Shown here: positions 16,924 through 26,509 of the stretch, one piece after another | How positions within the stretch are numbered: the stretch's first letter is position 1 | Layout: each line of letters starts with the position of its first letter | Source: Wolinella sp052170135 | Lineage (GTDB): Bacteria > Campylobacterota > Campylobacteria > Campylobacterales > Helicobacteraceae | Length of the DNA: 64,000 bases | NCBI GenBank assembly: GCA_052170135.1 | Contig: JBQNBC010000001.1 | Span: 62,001-126,000, forward strand | Direction: 5' to 3' | Made by a program: the position numbers and the translations under genes | Notes under the pieces: generated by a model | The model's database searches: none | Seen by the model: only the letters and a program-made list of their open reading frames with translations | Told to the model about the DNA's origin: nothing

Positions 16924-18049
16924 CCCACACTCACTAAGCGACTACCTAAACGCACTAGATACAGACCCACGAGGCGTGCAGATAATGTCAAAAAAAGGCA
17001 CACAATATATCTTTAAAATCTACCAGCTCCACGCCTCCGCAGCTCATATCTTAAAGCAAGAATCGCTCTCTCTTGGTGCGGAATTTGCCTTAAGCCGTGA
17101 GGCGATTCTTTTAAAAAATGAACCCATGGATGGGATTTTAATAGCCTCCAAGCGACAGCTTGAGATACTTATACAAAAGTGCAAAACGCAGCCGTTTGGC
17201 CTAAAAGAACTAATGAAAAATCTAGAGTCGCATCTAATTCCAGCCACACCACCGTTACAAATCATGGGAATAATAAATGCCAATGAAGACAGCTTCTTCT
17301 CGCTTAGTCGCTTTTTAGGTGCAAATGCACAGAGGAGGATCGAGCAGCTAATAGATGAAGGCGCACACATAATTGATATCGGTGCAGCCAGCACGCGTCC
17401 AGGGAGTGAATGGGTGGATGAAAACGAGGAACTAGCACGCGTCCGCCAAATAGCCGAGTTTGTGCGCGATAGCGAGCTTTTTAAGCGCGTGAAATTTAGC
17501 ATTGACACATATAACGCACGTGTAGCGGAGTTCTGCTTAGATTGTGGCTTTAGTATCATAAACGACATCACTGCATTGCGCGATTCTTCAATGATAGCTC
17601 TAGCAAAAGAGCGTCAGTGCGAAGTGGTAATCATGCATATGCAAGGAGAGAATCCACGAACAATGCAACAAAATCCACACTATGAAAATGTTATTGCAGA
17701 AGTAGATAGTTTCTTAGCTGAACGAGTGGAGAATCTAAAGGCACAAAACATCACAAAAATCACACTTGATGTCGGTATTGGCTTTGGCAAGAATCTAGAA
17801 CATAATCTAAAGTTGATTCGCCATTTATCGCACTTCCAACACTTTGGATTCCCGCTATTAATAGGCGCTAGCCGTAAATCTATGATAGATAAAATCACCC
17901 CAAGCGAAGTAAACGAGCGACTGCCAGGCACACTCATCCTTCATGCTGAAGCGTACAAGGCGGGAGCTAGTATCATACGTTGTCATGATGTAAAAGAGCA
18001 TGTGCAGGCATTTCGCACACTCGCGGCACTAGAATCGACAATGGCATGA
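16904..18049 (+). CDS. folP: Dihydropteroate synthase
   Basis: A 381-residue protein joining p-aminobenzoate to dihydropterin pyrophosphate in folate synthesis. The DHPS core starts near residue 120: IMGIINANEDSF, HIIDIGAASTRPGS, FSIDTYNARVAEF, IINDITALRDSS, VIMHMQGENPRTMQ, DVGIGFGKNLEHN and LIGASRKSMI. The ~115-residue N-terminal extension is longer than in E. coli (282 residues in total) but usual for Helicobacter. ATG 16904 is chosen over 16883 because AAAGGAAAA lies just upstream. It overlaps holB by 20 bases and the next gene by four (ATGA). Confidence 0.93.
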   Translation: MFVQKIDPHSLSDYLNALDTDPRGVQIMSKKGTQYIFKIYQLHASAAHILKQESLSLGAEFALSREAILLKNEPMDGILIASKRQLEILIQKCKTQPFGLKELMKNLESHLIPATPPLQIMGIINANEDSFFSLSRFLGANAQRRIEQLIDEGAHIIDIGAASTRPGSEWVDENEELARVRQIAEFVRDSELFKRVKFSIDTYNARVAEFCLDCGFSIINDITALRDSSMIALAKERQCEVVIMHMQGENPRTMQQNPHYENVIAEVDSFLAERVENLKAQNITKITLDVGIGFGKNLEHNLKLIRHLSHFQHFGFPLLIGASRKSMIDKITPSEVNERLPGTLILHAEAYKAGASIIRCHDVKEHVQAFRTLAALESTMA

Positions 18050-19038
18050 ATCTACATCTAAACAACAGCGATATCATCGAACAACTAGTACGCCATGGAT
18101 ATAGCGATGGGGAGCTAGCCTCGATGAGCGAGGAGTCTCTAAAGGAACTCTTTCTCAGTGAGACACGCGATATGATGAGATCTTTTGCTTCATATCTTGA
18201 TGGCGAAGAAGAGGAAGAATCATCATCTTATTCTATTTTTAGCCATAGCGACATTACCCCTCTGCGTGAGTTTTGGCACAAAATTAAGGCATGCAACAAT
18301 GATAATATCGCGTTATATAGCGTCATTGACGAGATGATACACATGCATGAATATAGCGATATTTTAGAGCTACTCTCAGATCACACAACCGATGCGATCT
18401 ACAAAAAAATAGAACTTATGGTAAGGATAAAATATCGTGAGTTTCAAGAATGGCTACTAGATGAGATAGCGCGCTATTATTGCGACTTGCCAATTGAGGA
18501 GTTTGTCGTTCAAATGAGTGAATACGTGCGCCAGCGAGATGATATAGATAGGCTAAAAAAGACATTAGAAGCACTTAGAAATCCACAAAGACGCGACCAG
18601 ATTCTAGCACTTGCATGCGCTAAGAATGAACTTTTAAAACTTTATCGACGTAATGAAATTGAAAGTTTTTATAGTGAATATTATGAAAATACCGATGAGA
18701 AAAAAGCTCTCGTAGATAAGATTTTAAAACTCACAAACGCCTATACAGTAGAAAAGCTCAAAAAAATGAAAAACGAGACGCTAGAAGAGATACATGCTCT
18801 AATACTAGAATCGATGGCAAAAGAACAGCACGAAAAAGAGAAACTAAAGATATTTATGCACCGCTTTGAGGAGAGCATCTATCAAAACACAGAAGAAGAG
18901 TATGACGATCTCTGTCGTGAGGCTATTTCCGAGCTATCTGGCGAACAGATGGAAAAAGTTGTGGAAATGATGGAAACGGCAAATGCTCTATTTGCGCAGA
19001 GACTAAAGAATATTTTAAAGGATTCTTCAAAGTACTGA
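18046..19038 (+). CDS. Conserved Helicobacter protein of unknown function, acidic and helical
   Basis: A 330-residue soluble protein rich in Glu, Lys, Leu and Arg, without a signal peptide or membrane segment. Residues 1-50 (IIEQLVRHGYSDGELASMSEESLKEL) look like a small helical module, residues 58-64 are an acidic run, and the rest is predicted helical, with coiled-coil character after about residue 235. I recall an uncharacterised gene at this place after folP in H. pylori. The four-base overlap with folP (ATGA) shows it is the last gene of the operon. No catalytic motif is visible and I do not assign a function. Confidence 0.75.
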   Translation: MNLHLNNSDIIEQLVRHGYSDGELASMSEESLKELFLSETRDMMRSFASYLDGEEEEESSSYSIFSHSDITPLREFWHKIKACNNDNIALYSVIDEMIHMHEYSDILELLSDHTTDAIYKKIELMVRIKYREFQEWLLDEIARYYCDLPIEEFVVQMSEYVRQRDDIDRLKKTLEALRNPQRRDQILALACAKNELLKLYRRNEIESFYSEYYENTDEKKALVDKILKLTNAYTVEKLKKMKNETLEEIHALILESMAKEQHEKEKLKIFMHRFEESIYQNTEEEYDDLCREAISELSGEQMEKVVEMMETANALFAQRLKNILKDSSKY

Positions 19039-19062
19039 AAGACAAAATGCTAAAACAACCAG

Positions 19063-19100
19063 CTATTGTTTAAAACTTAGATTAAAGTTTTAAACAATAG
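19063..19100. repeat. Perfect 16-bp inverted repeat upstream of the pseudopilin gene
   Basis: Left arm 19063-19078 and right arm 19085-19100 are exact reverse complements, separated by six bases (AGATTA). The arms are AT-rich (CTATTGTTTAAAACTT) and no T-run follows. It may be a hairpin ending the folP operon, an mRNA 5' structure, or an operator. Confidence 0.75.
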
Positions 19101-19135
19101 AATAGGGTACCCCTCTATGGTTTTAAGGAGTTCTC

Positions 19136-19678
19136 GTGAACTGTAAATCGTTAAACTATCACAATTCTATCTCTTATATTTCTGCTACCCGTTCCGCATT
19201 CACCATGATAGAGCTAGTTTTTATAATTGTTATCCTTGGGATTCTCGCCTCTATCGCCGTGCCAAAGATGGCGGCTAATCACGATGATGCGATAAGTGTC
19301 GCCTATAAGCAAGACATCGCTTCTATTATGCAAGCCGTTCCTGCGTATGCCATGAGTCAAGGCAACATAAATAGCATTGCCGATGTGATTAGTATCAATG
19401 AGTCACGATGGAAACCTAGAAACGAGTTTGGTCATGATGGATTTAGAAGCGTAATAGATCGAAAAGCTGGTGCTCACTGTGTCTTCATGTATATCGACAA
19501 GGGAAATGCAAGCAATCCTAAACTTGTCGTTAAACTCCGTAGCGAGCATCCAAATATAAGTGTACCAGGTGGAGTATCCAAACCAGAGTGTCAAAACCTA
19601 AGAAAGCACATGGGAATCACCGATTTTAAGGAGATAACTTACGAAATCCCACTCAATGGTCAACCAGTCGAGTTCTAG
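19136..19678 (+). CDS. Type II secretion/type IV pilus-like pseudopilin
   Basis: A 180-residue protein with the class III prepilin signature: a leader of about 22 residues ending TRSA, then FTMIELVFIIVILGILASIA with Glu5 of the mature protein and a hydrophobic helix. Cleavage after Ala rather than the usual Gly is a little unusual. Two cysteines (about residues 116 and 152) may form a disulfide in the globular domain. The GTG at 19136 is chosen because AAGGAG precedes it by six bases. It stands alone; homologous pseudopilins in Campylobacterota are linked to DNA uptake or secretion, but the role here is unknown. Confidence 0.82.
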   Translation: MNCKSLNYHNSISYISATRSAFTMIELVFIIVILGILASIAVPKMAANHDDAISVAYKQDIASIMQAVPAYAMSQGNINSIADVISINESRWKPRNEFGHDGFRSVIDRKAGAHCVFMYIDKGNASNPKLVVKLRSEHPNISVPGGVSKPECQNLRKHMGITDFKEITYEIPLNGQPVEF

Positions 19679-19706
19679 TTTCCGCAGGCGCATCCTAGCG
19701 CCTAAA

Positions 19707-20690
19707 TCAAACGGGAAAGACCCGAATAGAAGAATCCACATTTTGTTGCAAAACAGACTCAATGGCAAATAACGTACCAGTCACACTGCTTGCACAACCT
19801 GCACATGCCCCTGCGTAGCGGATGTAGACATCAGTATACCCATCGCTTGATTCTCTAATATCAATCACTTCCATATCTCCACCATCCATTACTAACATCG
19901 GGCGTATATTCTCATCTATGACTTTATCTATCACCTTTACCTTTTGCACAACACTCATTTCATTAAAGCTAAGATTCCCAGAAGTAGCCTTATCAGCTAA
20001 CTCCTTTCGTTTCTCTTCTTCTATCTCAGCACGCGTTTGCGCCAAGATATCGACTAGATAATACTCACGCTGCTCGTGCCCACCTGGTCTGATACAGCTC
20101 TTACAAAACGCACCTGCCTTTGTATAAGAAGTAATCTCTTCTACGGTTTTTAAGTCATTGATTCTTATCACATCTTTAATAGTCCCAAGGCTCACACGCG
20201 CACACTCGCAGACTATTATTTCATCCTCAAAACTAGCCATATCAACGCCTTTATAAAGCGAAGCTGCCTTTTTGATAACATCATATGCCATTACGGAGCA
20301 ATGCATTTTTTGTCCTGGGACAGCCGGCGTATCAGGATCATCTCTAAGTGCAAACTCCACATCAAGATTTGTAATTTTTATCGCTTCATCGACCGTTTTT
20401 CCAAGACATAGCTCCACCATCATATCTGAGCTAGCTATTGCCGTTCCACAACCAAAGCTCTTAAACTTCGCGTCAATAATCTTATCTGTTGTCGGATCAA
20501 TAAGCCAGTATAGTCGCACAGCATCACCACACGATTCCGCACCATAGTCTGCAACAACAAGCTTCATACCACGCGCATCAGCCTCTTCTTGCTGTATAGT
20601 GCCTAGATACTTTGGATTATCCATTCGCTCAGAGACTTTTTTAGAGTAAGCATCCCAAAGCGCACCACCCAAAAGATCATTTTTTGCCAT
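19707..20690 (-). CDS. nifU: Fe-S cluster scaffold protein NifU
   Basis: A 327-residue three-domain NifU. Residues 1-125 form the IscU-like scaffold (YGAESCGDAVRLYW, KSFGCGTAIASSDMM, GQKMHCSVMAYD with its three ligand cysteines). A central [2Fe-2S]-binding domain follows (IVCECARVSLG and GAFCKSCIRPGG). The C-terminal Nfu domain carries the YAGACAGCASS motif. It assembles Fe-S clusters with sulfur from NifS. Helicobacter uses this NIF pair as its housekeeping system in place of ISC/SUF. It lies ten bases after nifS. Confidence 0.96.
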   Translation of the reverse strand: MAKNDLLGGALWDAYSKKVSERMDNPKYLGTIQQEEADARGMKLVVADYGAESCGDAVRLYWLIDPTTDKIIDAKFKSFGCGTAIASSDMMVELCLGKTVDEAIKITNLDVEFALRDDPDTPAVPGQKMHCSVMAYDVIKKAASLYKGVDMASFEDEIIVCECARVSLGTIKDVIRINDLKTVEEITSYTKAGAFCKSCIRPGGHEQREYYLVDILAQTRAEIEEEKRKELADKATSGNLSFNEMSVVQKVKVIDKVIDENIRPMLVMDGGDMEVIDIRESSDGYTDVYIRYAGACAGCASSVTGTLFAIESVLQQNVDSSIRVFPV

Positions 20691-20700
20691 TTTTTACTCC

Positions 20701-21873
20701 TTAATAGCTACTAGAGATAGCGCGTAGCCTCTCGACAGATTTTTTAAATACATTTATTGTGTAATCAATTTCAGATTCTGTATTAAAACGCGATAATGAA
20801 AGACGAATTGCAGTATGTGCAAGCTCCTTGTCCGCGCCTATTGCAACCATAACAGGATTTGCTTCCAAATCCTCACTGGCACAAGCACTCCCCGTGCTTG
20901 CTGCGATTCCTGCTTTGTTTAAATCCCAAAGCATAGCCTCGCCCTCAACACCTTTAACGCTAATCAATAACGTATTTGGCACCCGATTCTCTCTTGAACC
21001 AACAATAAAAACATCAGGCAACTCTAAAAGAGCCGATTCTAGCTTATCACGCAGGCGACGGACATTGCTCTTTTCAAAATCAAGATACTGCACCGCAAGC
21101 CTCATCGCTTCGCCCATGCCGATAATTCCTGCGACGTTTAGCGTACCAGATCGCCTCCCGCTCATATGTTCTCCGCCATGCAAAAGTGGTGTTAACTCCA
21201 CACCTTTGCGAATATACAACGCACCAACGCCCTTTGGTCCATGAAACTTATGTGCAGAAAACGAGAGCAAATCGACATTTGCCTTTTGCACATCGACGGG
21301 AATCTTACCTATCGCCTGCACAGCATCAGTATGGAAAAGAATCCCATGTTCACGACAAATCTTGCCAATCTCCTCAATAGGGAAAATCATGCCAGTCTCA
21401 TTATTCGCCCACATTACGCTTACAAGCGCAGTCTTATCAGTGATAGCAGTACGAACATCATCTGCACTAATTGTTCCTTGCGAGTTTATCGGTAGATACG
21501 TTACCTCTACGCCAAGCTTCTCCAAAAAAGAACAGGTTGAGCGCACAGCCGGATGCTCTACATCAGTCGTAACAATATGATTCTTCTCTCCAAAGCGCAA
21601 AATATCAAAATAGATTCCCTTCAATACCCAATTATTGCTCTCAGTAGCACATGAAGTGACAATAACATCATCATCATCATATGCATTAATACCAGCGTAT
21701 AGGTCATCAAGAGCCTTTTTTATTGCCGGGTGTGTCTCTGTACCAAAACGGTGTAGAGAGTTTGGATTCCCAAACTTCTCTGTCAAATACGGCTCCATCG
21801 CCTCTTTGACCTTTGGATCTATGGCTGTTGTAGCATTATTATCTAGGTAAATTGCGCCTATACTTTCTATCAT
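20701..21873 (-). CDS. nifS: Cysteine desulfurase NifS
   Basis: A 390-residue PLP enzyme releasing sulfur from cysteine for Fe-S assembly. It shows AIYLDNNATTAIDP at the N-terminus, CATESNNWVLKG, the PLP-lysine motif SFSAHKFHGPKGVGALYIRK, and the catalytic cysteine in STGSACASEDLE. It is the first gene of the nifS-nifU operon; the 134-base gap to fliI upstream must contain its promoter. Confidence 0.96.
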   Translation of the reverse strand: MIESIGAIYLDNNATTAIDPKVKEAMEPYLTEKFGNPNSLHRFGTETHPAIKKALDDLYAGINAYDDDDVIVTSCATESNNWVLKGIYFDILRFGEKNHIVTTDVEHPAVRSTCSFLEKLGVEVTYLPINSQGTISADDVRTAITDKTALVSVMWANNETGMIFPIEEIGKICREHGILFHTDAVQAIGKIPVDVQKANVDLLSFSAHKFHGPKGVGALYIRKGVELTPLLHGGEHMSGRRSGTLNVAGIIGMGEAMRLAVQYLDFEKSNVRRLRDKLESALLELPDVFIVGSRENRVPNTLLISVKGVEGEAMLWDLNKAGIAASTGSACASEDLEANPVMVAIGADKELAHTAIRLSLSRFNTESEIDYTINVFKKSVERLRAISSSY

Positions 21874-22007
21874 TAATACTCCTAAAACTTTACTTGACTA
21901 AAGAATCTAAAACCAAAATACAATAAAAAAAGTTAAAGAATAATTTTTATCTTTAAGCTATTTATGTGTGAATTTACTCTAAAAAACTTTGAAATATATT
22001 AAACAAA

Positions 22008-23312
22008 TCATTGCATAAGCGCGACTAACTCCTCTACACTTCGCTGATATTCCCAGCCTTCATCAAAATTCTGCTTCAAGTAGCCTTCCATCGCCTCTTT
22101 TTTATCTATCGCCTCATCTAATTCCTTATCGCTTCCCTTTTGATATGCTCCGATTCTTATCAAGACTTCATTATCTTTTAGAAGCGAGTATAGACGACGA
22201 AATTTACGTGCGGCAAGCACGTGTTCCTTGCTGGCTACGTCATTCATTAGACGCGAGGCGGAGTTTAGGATATTTATCGGGGGGTAGATTCCAAAGTCGG
22301 TCAAATCACGACTAAGCACGATATGCCCATCAAGAATCGAACGACTCTGGTCGGCTATAGGGTCACCCATATCATCGCCCTCGACTAACACGGTAAAAAA
22401 CGCCGTAATAGAGCCATGCCCCTCCTCCTTGCCCGCACGCTCCATGAGCTGCGGTAAAAGCGTCAGCACTGATGGCGGATAGCCCTTGCTCGTCGGCGGC
22501 TCTCCAAGTGCTAACCCAATCTCGCGTTGCGCCATAGCAAATCTCGTAACAGAATCCATCATAAAAAGCACGTCTTGCCCGCGCGACTTAAAATACTCTG
22601 CTACACTCATCGCACTAAATGCCCCATACTTTCGCATCAAAGGAGAATCGTCACTCGTCGCCACGATAAGCACAGTGTTATCTAGCTTCCCACCTAGATT
22701 CTTCTCGATAAATTCCGGCACCTCTCGACCACGCTCACCAATTAACGCAATGACTTTAATTGATGCGACAGAACCACGCACAACCATTCCCATAAGAGTG
22801 CTCTTTCCTACACCACTACCAGCGAAGATTCCTAGCTTTTGCCCCTTGCCACATGTCAAAAGCCCATCAATACTCTTAACGCCAACGCTAAAGACCTCAT
22901 CAATCATCCCACGCTTCATCGCGGCAATTGGCGGCTTAATAATAGGTGCATACTCGCTAGTCATTACCTCTTCACCACCATCAATAGCCCTCCCAAGCGG
23001 ATCAATGACACGCCCCAAAAGTGCCTCGCCAACAGGAATCTGGAGCCCCTTGCTATTTAAGTAGACCCTATCACCAACGCGACTACCCTCTATAAATGAA
23101 AAAGGAGACACAGTAAAGCTCTCTGGCTCAACCACTGTCACCATTCCCATGCTCTCACGATTATCCTCGCCTTGGACTATTCGCACAATATCGCCAACAG
23201 AAGGCTTTAACCCCACCGCTACAATCGCACCAGATGAGACTTTGATCACTCGACCAAAGCTCGGCGAAAGTGGCTTTTTCCCTAGTTTTTCCCGAAGTGC
23301 GGTCAGCGGCAT
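22008..23312 (-). CDS. fliI: Flagellum-specific ATP synthase FliI (type III export ATPase)
   Basis: A 434-residue F1-beta-like ATPase of the flagellar export apparatus. It has Walker A FAGSGVGKSTLMGM, LIGERGREVPEFI, Walker B DVLFMMDSVTRFAMAQREI, GEPPTSKGYPPSV and DLTDFGIYPPINILNSASRLM. An in-frame ATG exists further upstream at 23372, but MPLTALREKL at 23312 is preceded by AAGGAG at seven bases and gives the usual FliI length. It is isolated from other flagellar genes, as is common in Campylobacterota. Confidence 0.95.
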   Translation of the reverse strand: MPLTALREKLGKKPLSPSFGRVIKVSSGAIVAVGLKPSVGDIVRIVQGEDNRESMGMVTVVEPESFTVSPFSFIEGSRVGDRVYLNSKGLQIPVGEALLGRVIDPLGRAIDGGEEVMTSEYAPIIKPPIAAMKRGMIDEVFSVGVKSIDGLLTCGKGQKLGIFAGSGVGKSTLMGMVVRGSVASIKVIALIGERGREVPEFIEKNLGGKLDNTVLIVATSDDSPLMRKYGAFSAMSVAEYFKSRGQDVLFMMDSVTRFAMAQREIGLALGEPPTSKGYPPSVLTLLPQLMERAGKEEGHGSITAFFTVLVEGDDMGDPIADQSRSILDGHIVLSRDLTDFGIYPPINILNSASRLMNDVASKEHVLAARKFRRLYSLLKDNEVLIRIGAYQKGSDKELDEAIDKKEAMEGYLKQNFDEGWEYQRSVEELVALMQ

Positions 23313-23462
23313 ACAACTACTCCTTTTTACGCCTAAACAGGGCAAAGAGTAGCACTTATTTGCTTGCCACACGATAAAGCAAGGCTAAGTTATAGTTTAT
23401 AAAAGAATTTTTTTGATAACATCAAGCCAATTTTTTTTGACTAAATTTAAGGAAATAAAGCA

Positions 23463-24761
23463 ATGAATCTAAAAACAGAAAAAATAAATGGCGCAAACGC
23501 AACAGCAAAAGGAACACTAGATAACGCTCTAATCACCAGTAAGCTTGACAAGATCTCTCAAGATGCAGCAAAAAATATGAAAGTAGATGGATTCCGCAAG
23601 GGGAAAGTCCCTGCAAATGTTATTAAAGCACGATTTGGCGAAAAGCTCCAAGAAGATGCAGAGCGTGAAGCTGTGCAAGAGCTTTTAAATAGCGCACTAA
23701 AAGAACTAGGAATCGAGCCAAACAAACTAATAGGCGACCCAAGAATCACTCAATACAATCGCCATGAAAACGGGATTGACGTCGAGGTTAAAATCGGAAT
23801 CGCACCTGAAATAACTCTAAAAGAGAGTATTACTTATGTGCCTGAGTTTAGCGTACCAAGCGTAAGCGATGAAGAAGTAAATACAAGAATCAACGAGCTA
23901 GCAAAAGCTCGCGCACCACTTACGCCAGATACGACTGGCAAGACAGTAGAAAATGGTGACTACACAAAAATTGACTTTGAAGGATTCCTTGGAGATGAGG
24001 CATTTGATGGCGGCAAGGCGGAAGATTACCTACTGCAAATCGGTAGTGGCTCTTTTATCCCAGGATTTGAGGAGCAAATTATTGGAATGAAGGCTGGCGA
24101 GAATCGCGATATCAAGGTACGCTTCCCAGATGAGTATGGCGCGGAGAAGCTAGCAGGAAAAGATGCTGTATTTAAAATTGCACTAAAAGAGATTCAGATT
24201 AAAAATCCACAAGAGATCAACGACGAGTTTGCAAAAAGTCTGCTAGTTGGCGAAGAGGGCGCAAATCTCGAAATGCTAAAAGCAAAGGTAAAAGAGCAAA
24301 TCGCAAACGAGAAAAAGAGCGAGCTATACAATAACGAACTAAAAGCAAAGCTGGTGGACAATCTTGCAGAATCGATTATATTTGACCTACCTGAGCTAGT
24401 GGTTGAACAAGAGATGGATTTGCTCTTTAGAAACACACTAAATGCGCTAAAGCCTGAGGAGATAGAGCCACTTAAAAATGACCAAGAAGCGATTAAGGCA
24501 AAACGAGAAGAGCACAGAGAGAGCGCGACACGAAGTGTACGTGTTACATTTATTATCGATGCGCTTGCCAAAAAAGAGGGGATTTCCATCAACGACAATG
24601 AGCTAATCCAAACAATCTATTATGAGTCAATGGCGATGGGACAAGATCCAAAAACAATGCTAGATTACTATAAAAACAATAACCTACTACCAGCAGTCCG
24701 CATGGCTATGCTAGAGGATAAGCTCCTTACGCATCTACTTGACCAGAGACTAAAAGGCTAA
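23463..24761 (+). CDS. tig: Trigger factor (ribosome-associated chaperone and prolyl isomerase)
   Basis: A 432-residue trigger factor. The N-terminal ribosome-binding domain has the tail motif GFRKGKVPANVIKARFG (residues ~43-59), the central FKBP-type PPIase domain spans about residues 150-240 (NGDYTKIDFEGF, PGFEEQIIGMKAGENRDIKVRFP), and a helical C-terminal chaperone domain follows. It helps nascent chains fold. AAGGA lies before the ATG, and clpP starts four bases after its stop. This tig-clpP-def-comM order matches what I recall of H. pylori. Confidence 0.96.
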   Translation: MNLKTEKINGANATAKGTLDNALITSKLDKISQDAAKNMKVDGFRKGKVPANVIKARFGEKLQEDAEREAVQELLNSALKELGIEPNKLIGDPRITQYNRHENGIDVEVKIGIAPEITLKESITYVPEFSVPSVSDEEVNTRINELAKARAPLTPDTTGKTVENGDYTKIDFEGFLGDEAFDGGKAEDYLLQIGSGSFIPGFEEQIIGMKAGENRDIKVRFPDEYGAEKLAGKDAVFKIALKEIQIKNPQEINDEFAKSLLVGEEGANLEMLKAKVKEQIANEKKSELYNNELKAKLVDNLAESIIFDLPELVVEQEMDLLFRNTLNALKPEEIEPLKNDQEAIKAKREEHRESATRSVRVTFIIDALAKKEGISINDNELIQTIYYESMAMGQDPKTMLDYYKNNNLLPAVRMAMLEDKLLTHLLDQRLKG

Positions 24762-24765
24762 TTAG

Positions 24766-25350
24766 ATGTACATTCCATACGTTATAGAAAAGACAGGCAG
24801 AGGCGAACGGAGCTATGATATCTACTCGCGTCTACTAAAAGATAGAATTATAATGCTAAGTGGTGAGATACATGACGCTCTCGCCTCATCTGTCGTCTCT
24901 CAAATGCTGTTTCTGGAAGCCGAAGATCCAGATAAAGACATCTATCTTTATATAAACTCTCCAGGTGGTGTCATAACTAGTGGCATGAGTATCTATGATA
25001 CGATGAACTACATTAAACCAGATATATGTACTATATGCATTGGTCAAGCCGCTAGCATGGGAGCATTCTTGCTGAGTTGTGGCACAAAGGGCAAGAGATA
25101 TTCATTGCCAAATAGTCGCATAATGATTCACCAACCGCTTGGTGGTGCACAGGGGCAAGCGACTGATATTGAGATTCAGGCAAAGGAGATTCTTCGCCTA
25201 AAAAGTATTCTAAATACAATACTCGCCGAAAATACAGGGCAGTCGCTAGAAAAAATTGCTAAAGATACAGAGCGAGATTTTTTTATGAGCGCACAAGAAT
25301 CTAAAGAGTACGGTCTAATAGACAACGTATTAACAAAGAGTTTTAAGTAA
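24766..25350 (+). CDS. clpP: ATP-dependent Clp protease proteolytic subunit ClpP
   Basis: A 194-residue serine protease subunit. The catalytic serine lies in CIGQAASMGAFLLS (about Ser97), the histidine in NSRIMIHQPLGGAQGQ (about His122), and the aspartate near residue 171. The start YIPYVIEKTGRGERSYDIYSRLL is the usual ClpP N-terminus. It forms the tetradecameric chamber served by ClpA/ClpX unfoldases. It is co-transcribed with tig. Confidence 0.96.
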   Translation: MYIPYVIEKTGRGERSYDIYSRLLKDRIIMLSGEIHDALASSVVSQMLFLEAEDPDKDIYLYINSPGGVITSGMSIYDTMNYIKPDICTICIGQAASMGAFLLSCGTKGKRYSLPNSRIMIHQPLGGAQGQATDIEIQAKEILRLKSILNTILAENTGQSLEKIAKDTERDFFMSAQESKEYGLIDNVLTKSFK

Positions 25351-25371
25351 TTAAAAATAACGGAAAGCACG

Positions 25372-26508
25372 ATGATTCACCTCCAAAAAGATGAAAATTT
25401 CAAGGCAAAGCTAACAGGCTTTGCTCAAAATACCTCAAACAAGGAATCTTCATCGCTAGACAAGCTTCTCTCCGATGATTTCTCTTTTAGCTCTGATTTA
25501 CCAAGCGAGAGCGATGAATTTGCTACGCTCGATATCGATTCTCCTTCTAGTGAGACGCTCGAATCCTTTGCCAAGGAAGTTTTAAAGACTCTAGAAAAAG
25601 ACAATATCCCAGCAATTCCCAGCAATTTCCAGCTCTATTTCGAACGACTCTTAGAAGAAAAATCTGAGGCATTCAAAAAGGGAGTGTTTCATATTCTAGA
25701 TCTTGAAGACAGTAGCGACGATGACAGGCGTATAGATTTTGAAAAGCGCATCAAAGATAGCTTTAAAAATATGAAAAATATATTGCAGCATGTCGCAGTT
25801 ATCTATAAAAATCTAGGACTTCTGCAAAATATCGTTACTAAACGCCTCGATGATGCAAAAAAGGCAGATAACTCTATAGTATTTCAGAACGTACTCGCAC
25901 TATTCTCCCAAGAGCTTGGCAAGCTAAACTCAATCACACAAAAGCAGACTGTGCAGCTCAAGGAGTTCTATCAAGATTCCGCGAAAATCGTAAATAGCAT
26001 TGATAGCGAGACGATTTTTGACTCTCAATTTGGCATCTATAATCGTCGCCACCTTCTCTCGCAAATAGACAAAGAAGTCAAAATTATAGACCAATTCGGA
26101 CACTCATCTACTGTACTACTAGCACGCCTACCTGATAGCAAGATTCGTAAAATTTCAAGTGAAAAAATGCTACTTGTAGTCACGCGCACCATTGCACGAT
26201 TGATACTAAAAACATCACGTCGTAGCGATATTATCGCACACTATGGTGGTGGGACATTTGCGATGATTCTCAAGCATTCTGACCTATTTAGCTCAAAAAA
26301 GGCTTGTGAACGGCTTGTAGAGTTAATACAAACGACAAATATCTTCATCGGTGAGACAGAGATAAACCTGGGCATAGTGATAGGAATCTCAAAAATCTTA
26401 CCAGAACGTAGCGCGGAAGAGACTTTAAATCTCGCACTAAATGCTATGGAAGCAGCAAATTTAGCTCAGATTCCATTTGCTGTATGCCGTGAAGATGAGG
26501 AAAAATAG
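25372..26508 (+). CDS. Degenerate GGDEF-domain protein
   Basis: A 378-residue soluble protein. Residues 1-70 are Ser/Asp/Glu-rich and probably flexible, about residues 75-200 are helical, and a GGDEF-type fold occupies about 215-370 (DSQFGIYNRRHLLSQIDKE, then IIAHYGGGTFAMIL). The signature position reads GGGTF instead of GGDEF/GGEEF, so the metal- and GTP-handling acidic residues are missing. It is therefore unlikely to make cyclic di-GMP and may instead bind a nucleotide or be purely regulatory. It sits between clpP (21-base gap) and def (one-base gap), so it is made with core housekeeping proteins. H. pylori, as I recall, lacks this gene here. Confidence 0.8.
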   Translation: MIHLQKDENFKAKLTGFAQNTSNKESSSLDKLLSDDFSFSSDLPSESDEFATLDIDSPSSETLESFAKEVLKTLEKDNIPAIPSNFQLYFERLLEEKSEAFKKGVFHILDLEDSSDDDRRIDFEKRIKDSFKNMKNILQHVAVIYKNLGLLQNIVTKRLDDAKKADNSIVFQNVLALFSQELGKLNSITQKQTVQLKEFYQDSAKIVNSIDSETIFDSQFGIYNRRHLLSQIDKEVKIIDQFGHSSTVLLARLPDSKIRKISSEKMLLVVTRTIARLILKTSRRSDIIAHYGGGTFAMILKHSDLFSSKKACERLVELIQTTNIFIGETEINLGIVIGISKILPERSAEETLNLALNAMEAANLAQIPFAVCREDEEK

Positions 26509-26509
26509 C

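Noticed and set aside
19063..19100. The inverted repeat as an intrinsic terminator
   Set aside because: It is AT-rich and has no following T-run.
22486..23064. A 192-codon open frame antisense to fliI
   Set aside because: It lies entirely opposite a well-supported gene, has low-complexity Ser/Pro/Thr content, and no ribosome-binding site.
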